Source: Baffinella frigidus (lineage: Eukaryota > Cryptophyceae > Cryptomonadales > Baffinellaceae). Taken from it: a DNA stretch of 10,461 bases. Below are positions 9,201 through 10,461 of this stretch, in pieces. How positions within the stretch are numbered: position 1 is the stretch's first letter; the number at the start of each line of letters is the position of its first letter. The position numbers and the translations under genes are program-made. The notes under the pieces were generated by a model. It had not been told where the DNA came from and searched no databases. It saw nothing but the letters and a program-made list of their open reading frames with translations. Where the stretch lies: contig MU646476.1 of NCBI GenBank assembly GCA_026770585.1, positions 414,647 to 425,107 of the forward strand, written 5' to 3'.

Positions 9201-10225
9201 GGGTGGGTTGCGAAGCAAAATGTTTGAAAAGCGGAGGGGGGGTGAGGGGTTGCAACGCATCTGTTTCTAACGCGTGTCTTGACGCGTCCTGAAGCGCTAG
9301 TCGCTCAGGCTCAAGGCGTGTAGGGCGGGCGGGGCGGGCTCTGACGCGAGTCTTGGCAGGCTGATGGGCGCGGGGATCGCGGAGGTGTCGATCAACAAGG
9401 GGCTCGTGGCGGTGCTCAAGGACCTCAACCCCAAGGGCCTCGCGGTCGGCGAGACCAACATCATCAACTCCATGACCAAGAAGGTGTGTAGTGTAACCCA
9501 TGACCAATAAATAAGGTTACCACACGAGGATATCCATGCGAACAGAAAAAAATGACATTTTGAAAATTATGGGAAATGATCACGTTTCCTCCTGCTTTTT
9601 CGGGGGGAAACGTGATCAATTGCTGACTTTTGGCGTGTTTCCTGGGCAATAATCCAATAATTGACTTACGAATCTGTTCGCATGGATAGCCTTGTGTGGT
9701 AGTCCGGGACGCCTTTCAATTCAATCCGCCTTTTGTGCTATCCGACGCGTGGATTTTATCGAATTTTGCTCTCTTAGCTGTCTTCCACAGCTCCAAAACC
9801 CTAAACCCTAAGACAGCGAAGACACGGTGTTAACTGAATGGCCTTTTTTCATGACGGTGGTGCATTCCACTAAGACCTGAACCCTACACCTAAATCCCAA
9901 ACTCCGAACCCTGAACCCTCAGAAGGTGAAGAAGAAGAGGATGACGGCGCACCGCACACCATTGCACTACACTAAGACCCAAGCCCTACACCTAAATCCC
10001 AAACCCTGAACCCTGAACCCTAAACCCTCGAAAGGTGAAGAAGAAGAGGATGACGGCGCACACAGAAATCCCAAACCCTGAACCCTAAACCCTAAACCCT
10101 CAAAAGGTGAAGAAGAAGAGGATGACGGCGCACACCGAAATCCCAAACCCTGAGCCCTAAACCCTCGAAAGGTGAAGAAGAAGAAGATGACGGCGCACAA
10201 GAAGGAGGAGGTGCTCGCGCGTCTG
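670..10225 (+). CDS. HADHA: Trifunctional enzyme alpha subunit (HADHA-like), internal part, 10 exons
   Basis: Joined exons 670-743, 1799-1888, 3455-3529, 5653-5739, 6293-6349, 7493-7588, 8420-8476, 8833-8927, 9360-9483 and 10172-10225 form one open frame of about 270 codons. They line up in order with the middle of the mitochondrial trifunctional protein alpha subunit. That protein hydrates 2-enoyl-CoA and oxidises 3-hydroxyacyl-CoA with NAD in beta-oxidation. Visible landmarks are GGGAE and GFPE (the two hydratase glutamates), LLPGGGGTNRLP, KKMGLIDHV, NYPAPLQIL, and the Rossmann loop GAGLMGAG across exons H and I. The start codon, targeting peptide, hydratase N-terminal half, dehydrogenase catalytic residues and stop lie outside the window. 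All internal junctions are phase 0 except H/I (phase 2). A bacterial or peroxisomal multifunctional enzyme is less likely because the linker resembles the mitochondrial type. Exon identity is by eye, without alignment software. Confidence 0.87.
1308..1367 (+). repeat. Perfect interstitial telomere-type run (CCCTAAA)n
   Basis: About eight and a half uninterrupted CCCTAAA units lie inside the intron between exons A and B. Coding exons on both sides show that this is interstitial and not a chromosome end. Confidence 0.9.
1389..1568 (+). repeat. 26-bp minisatellite leading into an exon B echo
   Basis: About seven units of the type AAACAACAAGC(A/C)CCGTGTCCCA plus a variable tail follow each other. 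The last unit runs into a CAG acceptor and the exon B echo at 1570. The same unit recurs (about three copies, 1723-1797) and runs into the acceptor of the true exon B. The repeat therefore derives from the acceptor flank of this exon. Confidence 0.85.
1799..1888 (+). CDS. HADHA: Exon B: enoyl-CoA hydratase core, LLPGGGGT motif
   Basis: Thirty codons in phase 0 follow acceptor CTACAG (1793-1798). The product starts VQLGLLPGGGGTNRLPNLVG and ends MLLQ, and it continues directly from the catalytic GFPE of exon A. This matches the family segment that reads GLLPGAGGTQRLP in animal HADHA. The donor is GTTCCT at 1889, which is poor against the usual consensus, but the frame and the start of exon C support it. 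Four truncated copies of its 5' part lie in the preceding intron (1139, 1256, 1570, 1664). Confidence 0.9.
1895..2058 (+). repeat. CCCTACA/CCCTGCA 7-mer array
   Basis: This is a 7-bp periodic array in which the telomere-type unit is shifted to CCCTACA and CCCTGCA, with local CCATACA and CCCACAC variants. A sister array of the same variant lies at 2347-2505 in the same intron. It reads open in several frames but shows no coding character. Confidence 0.85.
2666..2866. mobile_element. Inverted-repeat element flanked by 22-bp direct repeats
   Basis: A 22-bp sequence containing GCACACACGGTGGCCGTGT occurs at 2666-2687 and 2845-2866. Between them are inverted arms 2701-2726 and 2811-2836 (about 26 bp with a few mismatches, containing TCGGACCATA and its near complement). 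No coding capacity is seen. It could be a non-autonomous fold-back transposon or a hairpin-bearing tandem duplication. The direct repeat is long for a target-site duplication. Confidence 0.55.
2896..3046. repeat. Long hairpin (about 63-bp arms, 20-bp loop)
   Basis: The arm 2898-2961 pairs with 2982-3044 with only a few mismatches near ATTGCC/AATACC. The arms contain GCCTAGGACCTCCTACCGTA and its complement. The loop 2962-2981 includes a CCTAGG palindrome. In RNA this would be a long, nearly perfect stem within the intron. It is most easily read as a MITE-like or fold-back element; a small-RNA precursor is possible but unsupported. Confidence 0.8.
3211..3311. repeat. Fold-back element with 16-bp terminal inverted repeats
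   Basis: TCCCTTAAGTGGCCAG (3211-3226) is repeated in perfect inverse at 3296-3311. The interior carries GGTCCTAGG twice and the palindrome CCCTACGGTAGGG (3270-3283), motifs shared with the larger hairpin about 200 bp upstream and with a stem near 6001-6052. Confidence 0.75.
3455..3529 (+). CDS. HADHA: Exon C: hydratase C-terminal helix, KKMGLIDHV
   Basis: Twenty-five codons follow acceptor GTGCAG (3449-3454). The product reads GGNKKASAAKKMGLIDHV and then CEEGQLD. It corresponds to the family segment with alternating basic residues and the A-K-K-M-G-L-V-D helix that closes the hydratase domain. I place the donor at GTCTCG (3530), directly at the start of a long CT tract. A second GT at 3546 would leave phase 1 and would not fit exon D. 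The last 34 bases of the exon and its donor are duplicated at 3764-3797. Confidence 0.87.
3530..3862 (+). repeat. CT/CTCG polypyrimidine tract with internal exon C copy
   Basis: Almost pure CTCTCGCTCT-type sequence starts at the donor of exon C. It contains GCGCGCGC-like islands at 3721-3745 and is split by a copy of the end of exon C (3764-3797). The exon end and tract are duplicated with a period of 268 bp. Confidence 0.9.
3764..3797 (+). pseudogene. Exon C 3'-end echo with donor
   Basis: Thirty-four bases repeat the end of exon C (DHVCEEGQLD) with two substitutions and the same GTCTCG donor, followed by the same CT tract. There is no AG acceptor in front, only CTCTTTGATG. It has a donor and no acceptor, so it can only act as an alternative donor. 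Confidence 0.88.
4285..4373. repeat. Two adjacent perfect hairpins
   Basis: The first has 13-bp arms (4285-4297 and 4302-4314, TATGTATGGTGTG) with a 4-base loop. The second has 20-bp perfect arms (4321-4340 and 4354-4373, ATAACTCTTTAGTATCTCGC) around a 13-base loop. The right arm of the second runs into the 21-bp minisatellite family, so the left arm is probably an inverted copy of a repeat unit. Confidence 0.85.
4448..5330 (+). pseudogene. Five truncated exon D echoes
   Basis: Copies start at 4448, 4624, 4893, 5095 and 5286, each directly after CAG. The first three keep about 23-30 bases. The last two keep about 45 (ITMVGIIAKGGLKIP and ITMAGMIANGELKIP) and both stop at AAGATCCCA, where the minisatellite resumes. 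None has a donor. The copy nearest the true exon is almost identical to it, and the farthest ones are the most altered and shortest. Confidence 0.9.
4630..5640 (+). repeat. 21-bp minisatellite GTGATAGTAAATATCTATGGC
   Basis: Tandem units of GATAGTAAATATCTATGGC plus two bases fill this stretch. They are degenerate on the left (TTATGAC, TTATGTC variants) and very regular at 5430-5640. The unit length is divisible by three and has few stops, which creates artificial open frames on both strands. The true acceptor of exon D grows out of the last unit (CTATGGCTCCTCCGCAG). Unlike a CRISPR array, units are contiguous with no unique spacers. Confidence 0.9.
5653..5739 (+). CDS. HADHA: Exon D: linker between hydratase and dehydrogenase domains
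   Basis: Twenty-nine codons follow acceptor CCGCAG (5647-5652). The product reads ITMAGMIANGELKIPKRGEF followed by KGMYKYIEK. The ELKIPKRGEF part aligns with the KKISPKRDKG stretch of animal HADHA, a weakly conserved linker. It is the only exon that starts with A after AG. The 3' end is uncertain. No GT follows IEK, so the best fit is a GC donor (GCACGC at 5740). The alternative is GTAGGC after 14 more in-frame codons (exon end 5781), which would insert residues the family lacks. Five truncated copies of its 5' half lie upstream. Confidence 0.78.
5740..6292 (+). other. Intron D: ATACATAG repeats, hairpins, CT tract
   Basis: GCGACATGGCCCAGTAGGCC occurs twice (about 5768 and 5837). The second copy is the left side of a perfect 11-bp hairpin (5837-5847/5853-5863). 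An (ATACATAG)n array lies at about 5801-5836 and an ATACATCA array at about 5898-5950. A stem with CCCTACGG/CCGTAGGG lies near 6001-6052. The intron ends in a CT tract with a GC-alternating stretch that abuts the acceptor of exon E. Confidence 0.75.
6140..6292 (+). repeat. CT/GC/AC tract ending at the exon E acceptor
   Basis: CTCTCT repeats, a GCGCGCGCGCGC run near 6209-6226 and CACACA/CTCACA repeats lead into TCGCAG. The pyrimidine tract of this 3' splice site is therefore about 150 bases long. The alternating GC run is a possible left-handed DNA former. Confidence 0.85.
6293..6349 (+). CDS. HADHA: Exon E: linker helix, AIADYDIARNYVFGQAKTQ
   Basis: Nineteen codons in phase 0 follow acceptor TCGCAG (6287-6292) and precede donor GTGCCT (6350). 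The product AIADYDIARNYVFGQAKTQ aligns with the animal HADHA helix P-F-V-R-Q-Q-V-Y-K-K-V-E-E-K-V-R-K-Q just before the YPAPL motif. The acceptor is the direct continuation of a long CT/AC pyrimidine-rich tract. A short copy of the exon end plus donor lies downstream at about 6571-6593. Confidence 0.82.
6724..6831 (+). pseudogene. Exon F echo 1, split by an inverted copy of its own acceptor region
   Basis: Bases 6724-6744 copy the start of exon F in + orientation after GTGCAG. Bases 6745-6808 are the reverse complement of the exon F acceptor region (start of exon, CTGCAG and about 41 bases upstream). Bases 6809-6831 resume the exon F middle in + orientation (GCAACCACCCCGCGCCGCTC). The result is a non-functional mosaic. 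Confidence 0.85.
7128..7171 (+). pseudogene. Exon F echo 2 with 14-base deletion
   Basis: It follows the same CTGCAG acceptor and about 47 bases of the same upstream flank as the true exon. Compared with exon F, about 14 bases covering GGNYP are missing, so the frame is lost. It breaks at GAGACCCTT and no donor follows. Confidence 0.87.
7384..7411 (+). pseudogene. Exon F echo 3 (28-base copy)
   Basis: After GTGCAG, about 28 bases copy the start of exon F with substitutions (VTKSSGGNC). The copy then breaks and the 95-bp acceptor-flank repeat of the true exon begins. Confidence 0.8.
7493..7588 (+). CDS. HADHA: Exon F: YPAPL motif of the linker
   Basis: Thirty-two codons in phase 0 follow acceptor CTGCAG (7487-7492). 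The product begins VMKASGGNYPAPLQILETLK and ends TKSLGKPQ before donor GTCCGT (7589). The Y-P-A-P-L-x-I-(I/L) signature is the best conserved part of the linker in HADHA and FadJ proteins. Three broken copies of its 5' end precede it (6724, 7128, 7384), and a copy of its donor region lies at about 7827-7873. Confidence 0.9.
7918..7974 (+). pseudogene. Exon G echo 1, full length, no donor
   Basis: Nineteen codons (GYDLTADVFAHLALTPESE) follow a CCCAG acceptor. Two residues differ from exon G. After the last GAG comes GGGCTGAACACAG rather than a GT donor, so it cannot be spliced as an internal exon in the usual way. Confidence 0.88.
8150..8206 (+). pseudogene. Exon G echo 2, full length, no donor
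   Basis: Nineteen codons encode exactly the same residues as exon G, with only synonymous changes, after GTGCAG. The sequence that follows, GGGGGCTGAAAACAGTTG, is related to that after echo 1 and unlike the GTAAGC after the true exon. Read through, it meets a TGA after two more codons. Confidence 0.88.
8420..8476 (+). CDS. HADHA: Exon G: GYDLEADVFADLALTPESE, functional copy
   Basis: Nineteen codons follow acceptor GGGCAG (8414-8419) and end before the consensus donor GTAAGC (8477). The product GYDLEADVFADLALTPESE aligns with G-Y-L-C-E-S-Q-K-F-G-E-L-V-M-T-K-E-S-K of animal HADHA, the segment that leads into the dehydrogenase domain. I choose this copy over the near-identical ones at 7918-7974 and 8150-8206 because only this one is followed by a GT donor. 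Confidence 0.88.
8477..8832 (+). other. Intron G: 110-bp duplication and fold-back insert
   Basis: The block from exon G end through the intron start to the exon H acceptor flank is duplicated with a period of about 110 bp. Segments 8477-8525 and 8587-8640 match, as do 8526-8577 and 8779-8830. At 8577-8578 the flank of H joins directly to the last bases of exon G with a GTAAGC donor. A fold-back segment (8666-8799) separates the two halves of the second unit. Confidence 0.82.
8666..8799. repeat. Fold-back segment upstream of exon H
   Basis: Outer arms 8666-8684 and 8781-8799 (19 bp, two mismatches, GGCCATGCAATT) and inner arms about 8687-8701 and 8736-8750 (TTTTGCTATCTTGG against CCAAGATGGCAAAA) form a long hairpin. 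Its right arm belongs to the exon H flank, which also exists without the hairpin at 8526-8545. Confidence 0.75.
8833..8927 (+). CDS. HADHA: Exon H: start of 3-hydroxyacyl-CoA dehydrogenase domain
   Basis: This exon follows acceptor CCGCAG (8827-8832). The product begins GLQAVFFGSTALKKNPFKGA and ends KKVERVGVLGAG, with the last glycine split by the intron. It matches the family segment A-L-x-G-L-(Y/F)-x-G-x-x-x-x-K-K-N and the first beta strand of the Rossmann fold. The donor GTGCGT at 8928 leaves two bases of a glycine codon (phase 2), completed by the first base of exon I. Confidence 0.92.
8928..9359 (+). other. Intron H: CT tract and repeated acceptor flank
   Basis: A CT/CTCG tract fills 8937-9157, starting nine bases after the donor. 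From 9180 the sequence is G-rich. The flank ACGCG-TCTTG directly before the exon I acceptor occurs three times (9186-9198, 9269-9281, 9343-9355). Only the last is followed by CAG and exon I. Confidence 0.78.
9360..9483 (+). CDS. HADHA: Exon I: NAD-binding Rossmann fold
   Basis: The first G completes the split glycine codon, then 41 codons begin LMGAGIAEVSINKGLVAVLK and continue DLNPKGLAVGETNIINSMTK. Together with exon H this gives GAGLMGAG, the GxGxxG dinucleotide loop. The aspartate in VLKD (GAC 9421-9423) is at the position expected to bind the adenosine ribose. The acceptor is TGGCAG (9354-9359) and the donor GTGTGT (9484). This is the longest exon in the window and has no truncated coding copy, although its upstream flank is repeated. 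Confidence 0.93.
9519..9700. mobile_element. MITE-like element with 27-bp terminal inverted repeats
   Basis: Arms 9519-9545 and 9674-9700 match with about two mismatches (TATCCATGCGAACAG against CTGTTCGCATGGATA). An inner perfect pair TGATCACGTTTCC (9577-9589) and its complement (9606-9618) adds a second stem. The size of 182 bp, AT-richness and lack of coding capacity fit a non-autonomous DNA transposon. No clear target-site duplication is seen. Confidence 0.7.
9926..10133 (+). pseudogene. Three truncated exon J echoes
   Basis: Copies start at 9926, 10035 and 10107, each after AAG. Each keeps about 27 bases of exon J (VKKKRMTAH) and then breaks at GCGCAC(A/C) into CCCAAA/CCCTGAA repeats. 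The last two and the true exon form a regular series with a spacing of 65-72 bases. None has a donor. Confidence 0.88.
10172..10225 (+). CDS. HADHA: Exon J: VKKKKMTAHKKEEVLARL, best candidate copy
   Basis: Eighteen codons follow acceptor CGAAAG (10166-10171) and precede donor GTACCC (10226). The product VKKKKMTAHKKEEVLARL fits animal HADHA [21 protein letters not shown] right after exon I. Three truncated copies with their own AAG acceptors lie just upstream. A further copy at 10346-10398 has a GTAACC donor but no clear AG in front, so I rank it second. Inclusion of that copy instead of, or after, this one cannot be excluded. Confidence 0.75.
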
Positions 10226-10461
10226 GTACCCCTCAACCCCTAACCGGGGTGTGGGGACTGAGGGTTCAACGTGACCAACCGGGGTGTGGGGACTGGGGTT
10301 CGGGGATTAGGGTTCGGGGGTTGGGGTTCGGGGGTTGGGGTTTGGGGTTGCGCAAGAGGATGACGACGCACAAGAAGGAGGAGGTGCTTGCGCGCCTGGT
10401 AACCCTCAAACCCCAAGCACCAAACCACAAACCACAAACCACAAACCACAAACCACAAACC
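10226..10461 (+). other. Start of intron J: G-rich repeats, end repeats
   Basis: CCCTCAACCCC flips into G-rich sequence at about 10243. ACCGGGGTGTGGGGACTG occurs twice (about 10243 and 10279), and GGGGTTCGGGG-type repeats run to about 10349. After the exon-J-like copy the window ends in AAACCAC 7-mers (10421-10461). Confidence 0.8.
10346..10398 (+). pseudogene. Extra exon-J-like copy with donor
   Basis: GTTGCGCAAGAGGATGACGA and the following bases encode LRKRMTTHKKEEVLARL and end before GTAACC (10399). It keeps the 3' end and donor of exon J, but its 5' end merges with G-rich TTTGGGG repeats and lacks a clear AG acceptor. It is either a decayed copy or, less likely, the true exon J using the AG at 10355-10356. 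Confidence 0.65.

Larger units (their letters stand above)
9484..10171 (+). other. Intron I: inverted-repeat element, then exon J echoes
   Basis: The first half holds an A/T-rich element with terminal inverted repeats (9519-9700). The second half has CCCTAAA and CCCTGAA arrays alternating with three copies of the start of exon J. Bases 9701-9780 have ordinary composition and no recognised feature. Confidence 0.78.

Noticed and set aside
670-10225. Bacterial fadB/fadJ contamination
   Set aside because: The coding sequence is interrupted by nine introns with AG acceptors and GT or GC donors at conserved frame positions.
1-10461. tRNA, rRNA or other structured RNA genes
   Set aside because: No cloverleaf, anticodon arm or rRNA signature was seen; the hairpins found are simple inverted repeats.

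Overview
The window is a piece of a nuclear protein-coding gene from a eukaryote, probably a unicellular alga. Ten short exons on the + strand (57-124 nt, 809 nt in total, about 8% of the window) sit between nine introns of 356-2123 bp. Joined, they give one continuous frame of about 270 codons. I recognise it as the middle of the mitochondrial trifunctional enzyme alpha subunit (HADHA type: 2-enoyl-CoA hydratase fused to 3-hydroxyacyl-CoA dehydrogenase, fatty-acid beta-oxidation). It covers the second half of the hydratase domain with both catalytic glutamates, the linker, and the NAD-binding start of the dehydrogenase domain. The gene continues beyond both ends of the window.

The organism cannot be fixed from sequence alone. 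The introns are full of 7-bp CCCTAAA/TTTAGGG-type repeats, which is the telomere unit of plants, green algae, dinoflagellates and some other algae. Donor sites are weak (only two of ten are GTAAG, and one appears to be GC), while nine of ten exons start with G after AG. Long purine/pyrimidine tracts and fold-back elements are common. Together with a mitochondrial-type HADHA this fits a dinoflagellate best. A repeat-rich prasinophyte or another alga is possible.

Layout: 1-669 intron with three broken copies of the start of exon A; 670-743 exon A; 744-1798 intron with telomere-like arrays, a 26-bp minisatellite and four broken copies of exon B; 1799-1888 exon B; 1889-3454 intron with CCCTACA arrays and three fold-back elements; 3455-3529 exon C; 3530-5652 intron with a CT tract, a 268-bp duplication carrying the end of exon C, and a 21-bp minisatellite holding five broken copies of exon D; 5653-5739 exon D; 5740-6292 intron ending in a CT tract; 6293-6349 exon E; 6350-7492 intron with three broken copies of exon F, one interrupted by an inverted copy; 7493-7588 exon F; 7589-8419 intron with two full-length but donor-less copies of exon G; 8420-8476 exon G; 8477-8832 intron; 8833-8927 exon H; 8928-9359 CT-rich intron; 9360-9483 exon I; 9484-10171 intron with an inverted-repeat element and three broken copies of exon J; 10172-10225 exon J; then G-rich and C-rich repeats and one more exon-J-like copy.

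The striking observation is this pattern of 'exon echoes'. Most introns carry several truncated copies of the 5' end of the exon that follows, each usually still attached to its 3' splice site, and some introns also carry copies of the preceding exon's 3' end with its donor. Only one copy per exon is complete, spliceable and in frame. The introns appear to grow by repeated local duplication across exon-intron boundaries, combined with minisatellite expansion and template-switch-like inversions.
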